Assembly (NCBI GenBank): GCA_001543015.1
Contig: LFLC01000038.1
Span: 1 to 64,000, forward strand
Source of the DNA: Nitrosopumilus sp. LS_AOA
Lineage (GTDB): Archaea; Thermoproteota; Nitrososphaeria; Nitrososphaerales; Nitrosopumilaceae
DNA: 64,000 bases
Reading direction: 5' to 3'
In this document: positions 17,322 to 26,507 of the stretch, in pieces
Position numbering within the stretch: the stretch's first letter is position 1
Layout of the letters: each line of letters begins with the position of its first letter
The notes under the pieces: generated by a model
What the model was told of the DNA's origin: nothing
Databases searched by the model: none
The model's input: only the letters and a program-made list of their open reading frames with translations
Translations under genes and position numbers: made by a program

Positions 17322-18642
17322 TTTCTTTATCCTCCAAAACAGGAATTATTTTATCGCCAGCTTTTACTAAAAATGGAGAAATAAACGCAGTAACTATGGC
17401 AATTATTCCAACTAGAGGGAATAAAAATGAACTTACAGCACCGATGTCAACTCCAACCTTTATAATTACAATTGAGAATTCACCTCTTGGTGCAGCTAGT
17501 GTGAATGCTGAACGAAGTGCCTTACCTCGTTTTTGTCTAAATATTGCATTACCAATCAAATTAGCACCAAACTTCATACCAATTGCAACTGCAATCAAAG
17601 CAATTGCTATGAAAATATAATTTTCAAGTTGAGAGACATCCATCAATGCACCAACTGAAATAAAGAAGATAGCTACAAACATGTCTTTAATCGGGCTTGC
17701 AAGAAGTTTTGCAACTTCAGCTGATTTTGATTCAGCAACTAACACTCCAGCAAGAAATGCTCCAATTGCGACTGATAATCCCACAATATTTGCAAGAAGA
17801 GCATATCCAAAACAAAGGCCAAGAACACTGAGTAATAAAATTTCACGATTTTCTGCAGCAGCTACTCTATCAATTAATGGTGGAATAACACGAGTTCCAA
17901 TAGTAAATGTTCCAACAATTAAAGTAGTTGCTACTAAAACTATTATAGCAATTGATTCTATTGCTACAGAGCCAACTAAGGCAATAGATTGTAATGATGA
18001 GATCAAAATAACTGCTATAATGTCCTCTACAATTAAAATACCAAGAATAAGAATAGATGATTCTTTTTTGATTCTTCCAGTTTCCTCTAAAATTTTAACA
18101 ATTATTGCAGTACTTGAAATAGAAAGTGCCGCTGCAATAAACAATGCATCCATAAATTGTAATCCGAGTGCAGTGGCAGTGTAAAACAACACACCCAATG
18201 TTGAAAATAATCCTATAGTTCCAACACCAACTGCTACACGCCCAATACTTTTAATTTTCGCATACGGGAATTCAATACCAATTACAAAAAGAAGTAAGAT
18301 AACACCAATTTCTGCAAAAAGATTTAGTGCAGAAATATCAGATAAGATTCCCACGCCTTCAAACGCACCAACAGATTGTGCACCTTTAGGTAAAATCCAG
18401 GACCATATTGGTGAAAGTGGTCCAAGCAACATTCCTGCAAAAAGATATCCAATGATTAGGGGTTGTCTTATTTTAAAAAATGCTAATGTGATTATTGCTC
18501 CAATAATCATGATAAAAGCTAAATCAGTAATGAAACTGGTGTGAGGGAGTTCAGGTGTTATTTGTTCAATTAAAGTATTAACAGTATTATCTAAAGAATT
18601 TTGAATTTCATCAGCATTTATCTGAAGTAAAATATTTTGCAT
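17314..18642 (-). CDS. CPA2-family cation:proton antiporter (KefB/NapA-like)
   Basis: An integral membrane exchanger of Na+ or K+ for protons. About 12 membrane segments follow a short amphipathic N-terminus. Family marks include IRQPLIIGYLFAGMLLGP, the SISSTAIIVKILEE segment, LLLFVIGIEF and a C-terminal FFISVGALMDV. No RCK/TrkA-N domain is attached. Start taken at ATG 18642 instead of the track's TTG 18657. The downstream 143-aa gene overlaps it. The substrate ion cannot be decided from the sequence. Confidence 0.88.
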   Translation of the reverse strand: MQNILLQINADEIQNSLDNTVNTLIEQITPELPHTSFITDLAFIMIIGAIITLAFFKIRQPLIIGYLFAGMLLGPLSPIWSWILPKGAQSVGAFEGVGILSDISALNLFAEIGVILLLFVIGIEFPYAKIKSIGRVAVGVGTIGLFSTLGVLFYTATALGLQFMDALFIAAALSISSTAIIVKILEETGRIKKESSILILGILIVEDIIAVILISSLQSIALVGSVAIESIAIIVLVATTLIVGTFTIGTRVIPPLIDRVAAAENREILLLSVLGLCFGYALLANIVGLSVAIGAFLAGVLVAESKSAEVAKLLASPIKDMFVAIFFISVGALMDVSQLENYIFIAIALIAVAIGMKFGANLIGNAIFRQKRGKALRSAFTLAAPRGEFSIVIIKVGVDIGAVSSFLFPLVGIIAIVTAFISPFLVKAGDKIIPVLEDKEND

Positions 18643-18788
18643 GTATTCAGTTATCAAATTTGTTTAAAAATAGTTACGGATTAAAATTTCAAAAATAAAA
18701 TGGATTGAAAAAAATTTTTACTGTAGGCTCAAATAATTTTTAAAATCTTTAACCTCTTTATGCCCAGAAATTATTATTCCAGTGTAGA

Positions 18789-18841
18789 ATGATGATTAGG
18801 TCAACTGATGAAAATGAAGAGATATGACCTGGGGTATCTGA
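18789..18841 (+). ncRNA. Weak candidate C/D box sRNA
   Basis: ATGATGA (C box, 18789-18795), CTGA (D', 18805-18808), TGAAGA (C'-like, 18815-18820) and CTGA (D, 18838-18841) occur in the right order. The C-D' guide is 9 nt, but the C'-D distance of 17 nt is longer than usual and the terminal stem is weak. The surrounding 18658-18880 region is otherwise AT-rich spacer. Confidence 0.25.
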
Positions 18842-18880
18842 CTGCACAATTGGTTACATCATAATTACCTAATTATTAAT

Positions 18881-18901
18881 AGTACGGTACCATACCGTAC
18901 T
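18881..18901. promoter_or_regulatory. Perfect 9-bp palindrome just upstream of a microprotein gene
   Basis: AGTACGGTA-cca-TACCGTACT is a perfect inverted repeat ending 2 nt before the ATG at 18904, preceded by AT-rich taattattaa. It looks like an operator for a dimeric regulator acting at the transcription start, possibly autoregulated by the zinc-finger product. Confidence 0.55.
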
Positions 18902-18903
18902 AT

Positions 18904-19011
18904 ATGATTCAATGTGAATATTGTACAAGGGGTTTTATCGAAACACACAATGGTTTGGCTGAAAAAACCTTTCATGAGTTACTTCACGAACCAACTGTTG
19001 TAAACAAATAA
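18904..19011 (+). CDS. Zinc-finger-like microprotein, 35 aa
   Basis: Too short for the ORF track. It reads MIQCEYCTRGF... with C-x2-C at residues 4-7 and H-x3-H near residue 24 (FHELLH), a C2H2-type arrangement common in thaumarchaeal microproteins. The palindrome at its 5' edge suggests a regulated, leaderless transcript. It may bind DNA or RNA; I cannot say more. Confidence 0.6.
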   Translation: MIQCEYCTRGFIETHNGLAEKTFHELLHEPTVVNK

Positions 19012-19072
19012 CTCATTACATTTTTTATTTTACACCCAACTTTTTTATCATTAAATTATTAATTATATTCAC

Positions 19073-20572
19073 ATGACTGCCAAAGTTACCAAAAAGAAAG
19101 TAACCAAAAAAATAGTGAAAAAAGAACCCACACCATCAGCAGTATTAAAAAAAGTTGCTTCAGTTTCAGACTCGAATAAAGCATTACAAAAAGAGATCAA
19201 AGTCATGACCAAAATATTTGGTGAAAATCAAAAAGTCCTAGTATCTATGAAAGGTATGATCGATACACTCTCATCAACTCTAGAGCACATTCAAAAACAA
19301 TCAAAGCAAATTAACATTATCGAAGATGATACTCAAAAACTGTATGCAGGATTAAATCAAGTTAGAGCACAATCAAATCTAGTTGATAAAATTAATAATC
19401 AAACTATCAAATTACAAGAAGAAATTTCAACAATACAAAAAGATTCAAAATCTCAAGACATATCCCAACAAGTAGAAGATAGTGTCAATTCTATCAAAAA
19501 TAATTCTCAGATGATAATTAAGATTGCTCAAAGAATTGATGAGGTAAGAGATGATCTACGAAAGGTTTCTGGAAAAGCAGATTCATTTGTGGAGATTGGT
19601 TCTGAAATGGAGAAATTAAAAAGTAGTATAGAAGAGATGGCAGGAAAAACTGCACAATTAGATACAGGAGCTCAAATTATTGAAAGCCTCAAACAAGAAT
19701 TAGGGAAAATTACTGATGGAGTTTCTGATTCATCAAATCTTGGTTCAGAACTTGATGCAATCAAAGTTGCCATTGATGCAATCTCATCTAAAGCATCAAA
19801 AATTGATTCATTAGGAGGAGTAATTGATGGACTAAAGCAACAGTTTGAAACAATTTCTGCAAAGGCTAGTTCAGCTGACAATTTGAGCCTAGAGTCAATC
19901 AAAGACATGTCAGGAAAGATAGATAAAATTGAGACTGAGATTGGTGCATTATCACATAGAGCAGACTCTACTGCATTTGTTGGAGAGGGGCTCAAATCAG
20001 TTCAAGAAGAAGTTGCTAGTTTCAAACAAAATGTATTTGATAAAACAAATAATATCGAGCAAAAAATTACTTCAGTTTCAGAAATTCTAAAAAGACAAGA
20101 TGCATCAGTTATTGAATTTCATAAAAAATCTGATAAATTATTTGAAGAGATGCAATCAATCAAGAATGTTACAAGTAAAGCATCAAGTGATTCATCAAAT
20201 GAGATGATGGTATTACTAAAGCTATCAGAATATCAATCAAACATCAGAATGAATTCAGAGTCAAAGTATGGAAATAGTAAAGATCTTGAAAAAATGGGAA
20301 CAATGACTGCAGATATTGTTAATTTATTTGATAGAGTTTCAATTGAGTCAGGAGAAAATATTCCACTTCCTCATGAAGTAAGACTGTGGGCAGTAAGTAA
20401 AATTTTAGATTGTGCAGACAAATGGGAAATTAGATTCAGCGATGTCTATTCAATTTTAACAAATGCGATTGGGCGAGACATGCTAAAAGAATCAATAAGA
20501 ATTCAGCAAGTACGAGACATTTATGGAATAAGAGCAGTTGATGAAATTAGAAATGATCTAAATATTTCCTAA
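19073..20572 (+). CDS. Long coiled-coil protein, 499 aa
   Basis: A Lys-rich N-terminus (KVTKKKVTKKIVKKE) leads into about 350 residues of heptad-like repeats (EIGSEMEKLKSSIEEM, KIDKIETEIGAL) and ends in a compact globular region (LPHEVRLWAVSKILDCADKWE...). No signal peptide or membrane segment, so cytoplasmic. It resembles SMC-type or chemoreceptor-like coiled coils only in composition. The basic tail may bind nucleic acid. Role unknown. It converges with the 20569 gene, overlapping by 4 nt. Confidence 0.85.
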   Translation: MTAKVTKKKVTKKIVKKEPTPSAVLKKVASVSDSNKALQKEIKVMTKIFGENQKVLVSMKGMIDTLSSTLEHIQKQSKQINIIEDDTQKLYAGLNQVRAQSNLVDKINNQTIKLQEEISTIQKDSKSQDISQQVEDSVNSIKNNSQMIIKIAQRIDEVRDDLRKVSGKADSFVEIGSEMEKLKSSIEEMAGKTAQLDTGAQIIESLKQELGKITDGVSDSSNLGSELDAIKVAIDAISSKASKIDSLGGVIDGLKQQFETISAKASSADNLSLESIKDMSGKIDKIETEIGALSHRADSTAFVGEGLKSVQEEVASFKQNVFDKTNNIEQKITSVSEILKRQDASVIEFHKKSDKLFEEMQSIKNVTSKASSDSSNEMMVLLKLSEYQSNIRMNSESKYGNSKDLEKMGTMTADIVNLFDRVSIESGENIPLPHEVRLWAVSKILDCADKWEIRFSDVYSILTNAIGRDMLKESIRIQQVRDIYGIRAVDEIRNDLNIS

Positions 20573-21264
20573 ATACCAATTTCATCTATTTTCTGGAGTT
20601 GTTCTTTCTTTCTTTTCAATAAAGTAATGATTCCAATTACTACTGCAACCCAAACTACACTCATCATCATGTTTTCAGGACTGACATACATGTATGGAGT
20701 TGAATCCATTACATTTGTTTTCAATAATTCTGCCCTATCATTGATATCCAACATTCCCGTATGAAATGCAGAATTATCTTTTGAAATGGATGAGATTTCA
20801 TTAACACTGGTAATCATGGTGTCAATATTATTTTGAATTCTGAGGAAATTTGTAGATTCTGTACTAAATATCCAAACAGGGTTTTTAGCAATCAATTTAC
20901 CGTTTGCATCAAATGTATCAGGAATATTCACCATTACAATATCCAAATCAGTTTGAATTGCTACTAAATGATCACGAATTACATTAGGATCTGAAGAAGA
21001 GACAATTCCATCAAGATTTCCTCGAATTCTATCAAGAGGGTAAATGTCAGTATTGTAACCAGAAATTGCCATGTAACCACCAAATACAATTATCGCAAAA
21101 ATTCCAAGCATTGCAAGTTTGTAAATATTATTAGACATTGTTGTTTTACCACCATTGTTCTGAGTTACATTATTTGAAGTTAATCTTGATTTTGCAGTGA
21201 CTATTATGATACCTACTATTGCAATTGCCAATACAACCATTGCAAGTGAATCAAATTCGGGCAT
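20569..21264 (-). CDS. Two-TM module paralogous to the GT2 C-terminus, with a PEFG-like N-terminus
   Basis: From ATG 21264 the protein opens with PEFDSLAMVVLAIAIVGIIIV followed by TAKSRL, which is the pattern of the thaumarchaeal PEFG-CTERM anchor, here at the wrong end. After a short Asn-rich linker a second segment begins (MSNNIYKLAMLGIFAIIVF) and the remaining ~175 residues copy the C-terminal module of the neighbouring GT2 protein almost word for word (SGYNTDIYPLDRIRGNLDGIV). The last TM is followed by a KRKKEQ tail. ATG 21138 is an alternative start that would exclude the PEFG part. Function unknown; probably a membrane protein with an extracytoplasmic helical domain. Confidence 0.75.
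   Translation of the reverse strand: MPEFDSLAMVVLAIAIVGIIIVTAKSRLTSNNVTQNNGGKTTMSNNIYKLAMLGIFAIIVFGGYMAISGYNTDIYPLDRIRGNLDGIVSSSDPNVIRDHLVAIQTDLDIVMVNIPDTFDANGKLIAKNPVWIFSTESTNFLRIQNNIDTMITSVNEISSISKDNSAFHTGMLDINDRAELLKTNVMDSTPYMYVSPENMMMSVVWVAVVIGIITLLKRKKEQLQKIDEIGI
20590..21110 (-). repeat. Copy 1 of a ~520-bp tandem duplication
   Basis: It matches 21370-21890 at an offset of about 780 bases, with long identical runs such as tcaagatttcctcgaattct and ccagaaattgccatgtaacc. Both copies are coding and in frame. Confidence 0.85.
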
Positions 21265-21320
21265 CAGAGAAATTACTCGTAAAGACACATAAAAATTCAC
21301 TGAAATTTCCAGAGAAAGAA

Positions 21321-23405
21321 CTAGACTGTTTCTAAAGCAATATTGGGCGATAAATCAGATTTTTTGAGTTGTGCTCTCTTTCTTTTCAATACAGCAAAGA
21401 TTCCAATAATTGCTGCAACCCAAACTACACTCATCACCATATTTGCGGGACTGATGTACATGTATTGTGTTGCATCCATAATATTGATTTTTAATGAAAT
21501 TGATCTATCATTGATATCTAACATTGCTGTATGATATGCAGGGTTGTCTTTTGGAATGGATGAGATTTCATTAACACTGATAATCATAGTATCAATATTA
21601 TTTTGAATTCTAAGAAAGTTTGTAGATTCTGTACTAAATATCCAAACAGGGTTTTTGGCAATCAATTTACCATCTGCATCAATTGTTTCAGGAATATTCA
21701 CCATTACAACATCCAAATCAGTTTGAATGGATACTAAATGATCTCGAATAATATTAGGATCTGAAGAACCTACAATTCCATCAAGATTTCCTCGAATTCT
21801 ATCAAGAGGGTAAATCTCAGTATTGTAACCAGAAATTGCCATGTAACCACCAAAGATAATTATCGCAGCAATTCCAAGCATTGCAAGTTTGTAAACATTA
21901 TTTGCAGTTTTCTCTTTTTTTGTGAGAGGTACAGCATTTTTGGATTTTTTACTTCTAAATCGTGTATGAGATATACTCAGGTATGCAATAAAGAAAAAGC
22001 CAATAGTTTGTAATGCAATAATTGGTACAAAAATTGGATTATTTGAAAATATTGCAATAAAGATTCCCATAATACCATATACACCAAAAAAGATCTCAAG
22101 AAGGGTAGTTTGTGTAAATGGTAAGTTGTAGGCCTTGTCTTTCCAATCATCATCTTTTGAAATTAAACCATATTTTGGAGTCCGAAGAAATTCATTTTTC
22201 TTTCCAAGAACGGCATCAAAGACTGCAACAGTATTATTTACAGACATTCCCGCATTGTAAATTAACAATGCAGGCATTATCTTCATTTTTGATTTCCAAG
22301 ATTTTCCATACATACTTTGCATAATCAGTATGTATGCACCAGGTCCCATTGCAAGATATGTTGCAAGAGTAATTACAGGAAGGAAACTTACTACGTAAAG
22401 ATTTACTTGTCCTGCTAACAAAATGGGTAATGTCAAAAATTGAATCAGTATCAAAGGAAAAACAATGTGACGAGTTAATTGAATAAATGCCTGAATTTTT
22501 GCTTCAATTGCAACTTTACGTTTTACAACAATATCAAAAAGTAATTTTGTTGCACATTGAATAGAACCTTTTGCCCAACGATATTGTTGTCTTTTAGCAC
22601 CATTCATCTGAGCAGGTAGTTCTGCATCAACTACAATATCAGGTAAGAAAACACATTTCCATCCTTTCATTTGTGCCCTATAACTCAAATCAAGATCTTC
22701 AACTAGTGTTGCAGTATGCCAGCCTCCAGCATCTTCAATACAATCTCGTCTCCAAATTCCAGCAGTGCCATTAAAATTCATAAAAAGATGAGAATTACTC
22801 TTGGCTTTTTGTTCAATTAGAAAATGGAAATCAAGACTTAGTGCTTGAACTTGAGTAATGGTGGAATAGTTTTCATTTACATGCCCCCAACGACATTGAA
22901 TTAAGCCAATGTTTGATTTTGCAAAATGTGGAATTGCTTGTTTGAGAAACGATGTAGGTGGAATAAAGTCAGCATCAAAGATTGCAACATATTCAGAAGT
23001 GGTGATTTCCATTGCATATTTGAGAGCGCCTGCCTTGTACCCTTTTCTTGTGCCCCTACGAATATGTTCAATTGCAAACCCCTGTTTTTTATAATCATTA
23101 ACTACATTTTCAAGTAATTGTACGGTGTCATCATCAGAGTCATCTAATACCATAATGTTTAGTTGTTCTTTTGGATAATCCAAATTACAAACTGCATCAA
23201 CTAGTCTCTTTGCAACATATTTTTCATTATAAATTGGAAGTTGTATTGTAACTGACGGGGTTCCCAAATCAGCAGTAGGTAAAATATTTTTTCTTCGTCT
23301 AGAAAGAAATGCCAAATAGTAAAAATTTACAGTGTAAGCAGAAATAATTATAGCTGATAAAATAAACAGATCAAAAATTAACTGAGTAAATGGATTTGCT
23401 GACAT
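21321..23405 (-). CDS. Membrane GT2 glycosyltransferase (cellulose-synthase-like) with extra C-terminal module
   Basis: 694 residues. An N-terminal TM is followed by the GT-A domain with the processive-synthase marks: LDDSDDD, the DAD in FDADF, VEDLDLSYR (TED-like) and QQYRW (QxxRW). Several membrane segments follow. It probably polymerises and exports a surface polysaccharide or glycolipid from a nucleotide sugar. Beyond the usual fold it carries a ~190-residue module with its own two TMs (NNVYKLAMLGIAAIIIF ... VVWVAAIIGIFAV) enclosing a helical extracytoplasmic region. The module is duplicated as the next gene, suggesting interaction or shared sensing. Confidence 0.88.
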   Translation of the reverse strand: MSANPFTQLIFDLFILSAIIISAYTVNFYYLAFLSRRRKNILPTADLGTPSVTIQLPIYNEKYVAKRLVDAVCNLDYPKEQLNIMVLDDSDDDTVQLLENVVNDYKKQGFAIEHIRRGTRKGYKAGALKYAMEITTSEYVAIFDADFIPPTSFLKQAIPHFAKSNIGLIQCRWGHVNENYSTITQVQALSLDFHFLIEQKAKSNSHLFMNFNGTAGIWRRDCIEDAGGWHTATLVEDLDLSYRAQMKGWKCVFLPDIVVDAELPAQMNGAKRQQYRWAKGSIQCATKLLFDIVVKRKVAIEAKIQAFIQLTRHIVFPLILIQFLTLPILLAGQVNLYVVSFLPVITLATYLAMGPGAYILIMQSMYGKSWKSKMKIMPALLIYNAGMSVNNTVAVFDAVLGKKNEFLRTPKYGLISKDDDWKDKAYNLPFTQTTLLEIFFGVYGIMGIFIAIFSNNPIFVPIIALQTIGFFFIAYLSISHTRFRSKKSKNAVPLTKKEKTANNVYKLAMLGIAAIIIFGGYMAISGYNTEIYPLDRIRGNLDGIVGSSDPNIIRDHLVSIQTDLDVVMVNIPETIDADGKLIAKNPVWIFSTESTNFLRIQNNIDTMIISVNEISSIPKDNPAYHTAMLDINDRSISLKINIMDATQYMYISPANMVMSVVWVAAIIGIFAVLKRKRAQLKKSDLSPNIALETV
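21370..21890 (-). repeat. Copy 2 of the ~520-bp tandem duplication (3' end of the GT2 gene)
   Basis: It encodes the C-terminal helical module of the GT2 protein and pairs with 20590-21110. Differences are mostly conservative or third-position, which indicates that both copies are kept as protein. Confidence 0.85.
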
Positions 23406-23457
23406 GACCCGTGTTTCAAAATCACCAATTGCTATTTATACATGTAAGAGATTTGAA

Positions 23458-24405
23458 TTATTTCATTTCATAGATTTTGATTGCTTGTGGTGGACAAACG
23501 CCTTCACATGCAAGACAGAAAATACAATCAGGTTCTTTTGACATCAATGGTTTCTTTTCAGATGCAGGATTTCCGGGAGTATCAAACCACTCGTATACAC
23601 CAACAGGGCATGCTTCAAGACAGCCACCATCAGCAATACAAATATCATAATCCACTGAAACAAATTCGCCCCAAACACCCATAATTCCATTTGAAGTACC
23701 TTTTCGGCCCCAAGTTTTGATAGTATGTTCTGGTGCATCATATGAAGTAGATTTTTTCATTTTTGATTTGTATTCAACATCAATTGGGCCAGGTTTTGCA
23801 CCATCAGGAATTTCAAATTCACCATCATCTTCTTCGGCATCATCATCAGTTGCCTCAATTGCTTTGGGTTTTGCTCCAAGAACAATTTTAGCTAAAGGAG
23901 TAAGTTCTTCTAGTTTTTGCATAGCTGCAACTTCTGAAATTTTTTCAGATTTTACTAAATGTGAAATCATCTTGTCTGCTAATATCGTATTACGCAAAAT
24001 TGTATCAATAACCATTTTTGCAAAATGGTCTGCTTTCTTTCTATAATCTACAACCCAGTTTGGATCACCGAATTTTTCAATTGGAAAAACTTGATAAATA
24101 ATATCAACTACTTCACCTGAAACAATTTCTACTGTAACTGATAATTCTACTTCTTCGTATCCTTTAGCATCCGGATCTTTCATGTTTTGTTCCATCCAAC
24201 GATATGTTGCGTAAATTCTATCAGCATACATGTCCATCTCAAATGTTTTTTTGAGACCGTCATGGACGGATTGTAATTCCTTTAATTCTTCTAGTTTAAT
24301 TGGTAATCTGTATAATCCAAGTTTGTATCCATGTAATGGATAAACACCACGTTTTGCAGTTTTATCCTCCATTGACCAAACTCGATCTTTTAGAAGTAAG
24401 GACAT
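23458..24405 (-). CDS. Two-cluster ferredoxin with a long N-terminal domain
   Basis: 315 residues. The last ~90 hold the cluster motifs CIADGGCLEACP and CIFCLACEGVCP, the zinc-ferredoxin-like arrangement of archaeal 7Fe/8Fe ferredoxins. A preceding acidic linker (DDDAEEDDGE) joins a ~190-residue helical domain of unknown role. An electron carrier is likely; the N-terminal domain may dock it to a partner enzyme. It lies 3' of the rhodanese and 103-aa genes on the same strand. Confidence 0.85.
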   Translation of the reverse strand: MSLLLKDRVWSMEDKTAKRGVYPLHGYKLGLYRLPIKLEELKELQSVHDGLKKTFEMDMYADRIYATYRWMEQNMKDPDAKGYEEVELSVTVEIVSGEVVDIIYQVFPIEKFGDPNWVVDYRKKADHFAKMVIDTILRNTILADKMISHLVKSEKISEVAAMQKLEELTPLAKIVLGAKPKAIEATDDDAEEDDGEFEIPDGAKPGPIDVEYKSKMKKSTSYDAPEHTIKTWGRKGTSNGIMGVWGEFVSVDYDICIADGGCLEACPVGVYEWFDTPGNPASEKKPLMSKEPDCIFCLACEGVCPPQAIKIYEMK

Positions 24406-24442
24406 CTGTTATTTTTAGTTCAAATTAAGTTAAAAATGTTTG

Positions 24443-24754
24443 TCAGTCACCATCATCAGGACATGTGAGTTCACGCAGTTTAGTGTATTTTTCCTCCAAA
24501 GCCTCTGCATGTATTATCACTTGAGATAATTCAAAGGAGTCTTTTGAAAAATACCAACGAATAACAACCCAATGTCCAATTCCATCCATATCATGGATCA
24601 TTCCCTTATCTGCTTGAACATTTAGTGTTTCATCAATGGATGTCTCTTTAATTTCAAGACCTCGTTTTGTGTTGTCTTCTAAAATTAAATCAGTCTTGCC
24701 ATCTTTGATAAAATAAAATGAGCCTTTCTGTAGTACGGGTAAATCTAAAAGCAA
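24443..24754 (-). CDS. Hypothetical protein coupled to the rhodanese gene, 103 aa
   Basis: A TTG start lies one base after the rhodanese stop (TAA-a-TTG), so the two are read as one unit. The protein is mixed alpha/beta with no signal peptide and ends in CPDDGD. Family not recognised. A sulfur-related role is only a guess from the neighbour. Confidence 0.7.
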   Translation of the reverse strand: MLLDLPVLQKGSFYFIKDGKTDLILEDNTKRGLEIKETSIDETLNVQADKGMIHDMDGIGHWVVIRWYFSKDSFELSQVIIHAEALEEKYTKLRELTCPDDGD

Positions 24755-24755
24755 T

Positions 24756-25601
24756 TTATTTTTCCACAGGGTTGCCTATCATGTTTCCCCATTCAGTCCA
24801 GGAACCATCATAGTTTCGAACCCTAGGATATCCCAGTAAATATTTTAGGACAAACCAGCTATGTGAAGATCTTTCACCAATTCTACAATAACAGATTACA
24901 TCTTTATCAGGAGTAACACCTTTTGGTTCATAATTTTGTTTTAATTCATCAACAGCTTTGAAAGTACCATCAGCATCATTAACTGCAGTAGCCCAGGGAA
25001 TATTATTTGCATCAGGAATATGTCCACCTCTTTGTGCATGCTCCATTGGATACTCAGGAGGTGCTGTAATCTGACCAGTGAATTCTGCAGGAGATCTCAC
25101 ATCAACTAATACAGAATCTTCTTTTCCTAATGAACGACTTACATCAAACAAGTATGCTCTTAATCCCTCATCAGGTGGTTGTGCAATATAATTTACAGAT
25201 GAAAATTGTGGTTCATCAGTGGTGTAATCTTTACTTTCTAATTCCCATTTTTTTCTACCGCCATTCATTATCTTTAGATTTTCATGTCCATAGATTTTAA
25301 AAACCCAAAAAACAAATGCTGCAAACCAATTGTTAAAGTCACCATAAAGAATAACTTCAGTATCTGCAGTAATTCCATTTTTAATCATTAATGCTTCAAA
25401 TTCTTTTTTTGAAATAATATCTCGAGTTACTGGATCATTGATGTCACGTTTCCACCAAATCAAACTAGCACCTTTAATGTGACCTTTTTGATATCCATTA
25501 ACTGGATCATAATCAACTTCTACTAATTTTCTATTTTCGTTTGGAGGATTTTGTGATATCCATTCAGTGTCTACTAAAACTTCAGGATGTGCGTAACTCA
25601 T
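24756..25601 (-). CDS. Thiosulfate/3-mercaptopyruvate sulfurtransferase (two-domain rhodanese)
   Basis: It moves sulfane sulfur to cyanide or thiols through a Cys persulfide. Start placed at ATG 25601, where AHPEVLVDTEWI matches family N-termini; the track's earlier 20 codons overlap the promoter. There are two rhodanese domains of ~140 residues; the second has the active-site loop CYCRIGERSSHSWFVL, whose first or second Cys is the persulfide site, while the first domain (YGDFNNWFA) lacks Cys as usual. Confidence 0.9.
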   Translation of the reverse strand: MSYAHPEVLVDTEWISQNPPNENRKLVEVDYDPVNGYQKGHIKGASLIWWKRDINDPVTRDIISKKEFEALMIKNGITADTEVILYGDFNNWFAAFVFWVFKIYGHENLKIMNGGRKKWELESKDYTTDEPQFSSVNYIAQPPDEGLRAYLFDVSRSLGKEDSVLVDVRSPAEFTGQITAPPEYPMEHAQRGGHIPDANNIPWATAVNDADGTFKAVDELKQNYEPKGVTPDKDVICYCRIGERSSHSWFVLKYLLGYPRVRNYDGSWTEWGNMIGNPVEK

Positions 25602-25691
25602 TATTTGTACAAATTTTCTGGCATACTTAATTGTTTTTCCTAGTATCATTAAAAATATCATTTTTATGTAAAAAGAATTCAGAAGAGCTGC

Positions 25692-26507
25692 TTGAAATTA
25701 CAAAAAGTTGCAGTGGTAAGTAAAGTAGGATCTAAAGAATCAGAAAAAGCTGTAAAAGATGTTGCAAAAAAGCTATTAGCAAAAAAATCAACAGTATACA
25801 CAATTACATCAAGTGATATAGAGGGTACAAAAAAAATTGAAACCCTAGAAGAATTAAAAAAAATTAAACTGGATCTTGTAATTTCACTAGGTGGGGATGG
25901 AACAACACTTCGAGTGTTTAGGAATTTAGATAACGAAGTACCAATTTTGACGATAAATGTAGGTGGGAATAGAGGAATTTTATCTGAAATTACAATTGAT
26001 GAGATTGGCAATGCAATTGACCAAATTTTAAAAGGTAAATTTTTCTTAGATAAAAGAATCAGAGTGGTTGCATCTTGTGGAGGAAAAGAATTTCCGCCAG
26101 CGCTAAATGAAATTTATATCAATAGAACAAATTTGACTAGAACTTCTGAGATCAATATTAAATTCCAAAACGATACAGTAAAACAAAAAATGGATGGAGT
26201 AATTATTGCAACACCTAGCGGTTCAACTGGACATTCATTTTCATTAGGTGGTCCAATTTTACATGAGAGTTTAGATGTTCTAATTATTACTCCAGTAGCC
26301 CCAGTATACAGATTAGAATCAATTGTAGTTCCAGATGAAAAAATTGAAATCACAAGTTCGCATGATTGCAATATTGTAATGGATGCACAAGTTGTAAAAT
26401 CTGCAGGGTACGGGGAACCAATTATTATTAAAAAATACAAAAAACCAGCAGTCTTTATTAGATTAAAAAAACGAGGACTGCGACAATTGAGTAAACTTGG
26501 ATTTTAA
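25692..26507 (+). CDS. nadK: NAD kinase
   Basis: It phosphorylates NAD to NADP. 271 residues; marks are LVISLGGDGTTLR (GGDG), NVGGNRGILSE (usually NxGxxGFL) and IIATPSGSTGHSFSLGGPI (usually TPTGSTAYSLSAGGPI). TTG start. Its 3' end overlaps the Nob1 gene by 11 nt, so the two share a transcript. Confidence 0.95.
   Translation: MKLQKVAVVSKVGSKESEKAVKDVAKKLLAKKSTVYTITSSDIEGTKKIETLEELKKIKLDLVISLGGDGTTLRVFRNLDNEVPILTINVGGNRGILSEITIDEIGNAIDQILKGKFFLDKRIRVVASCGGKEFPPALNEIYINRTNLTRTSEINIKFQNDTVKQKMDGVIIATPSGSTGHSFSLGGPILHESLDVLIITPVAPVYRLESIVVPDEKIEITSSHDCNIVMDAQVVKSAGYGEPIIIKKYKKPAVFIRLKKRGLRQLSKLGF

Noticed and set aside
17023-18184. Plus-strand ORFs 17023, 17396 and 17681 opposite the antiporter genes
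   Set aside because: Antisense shadows; Ala/Ile/Thr-rich composition mirrors the hydrophobic antiporter codons.
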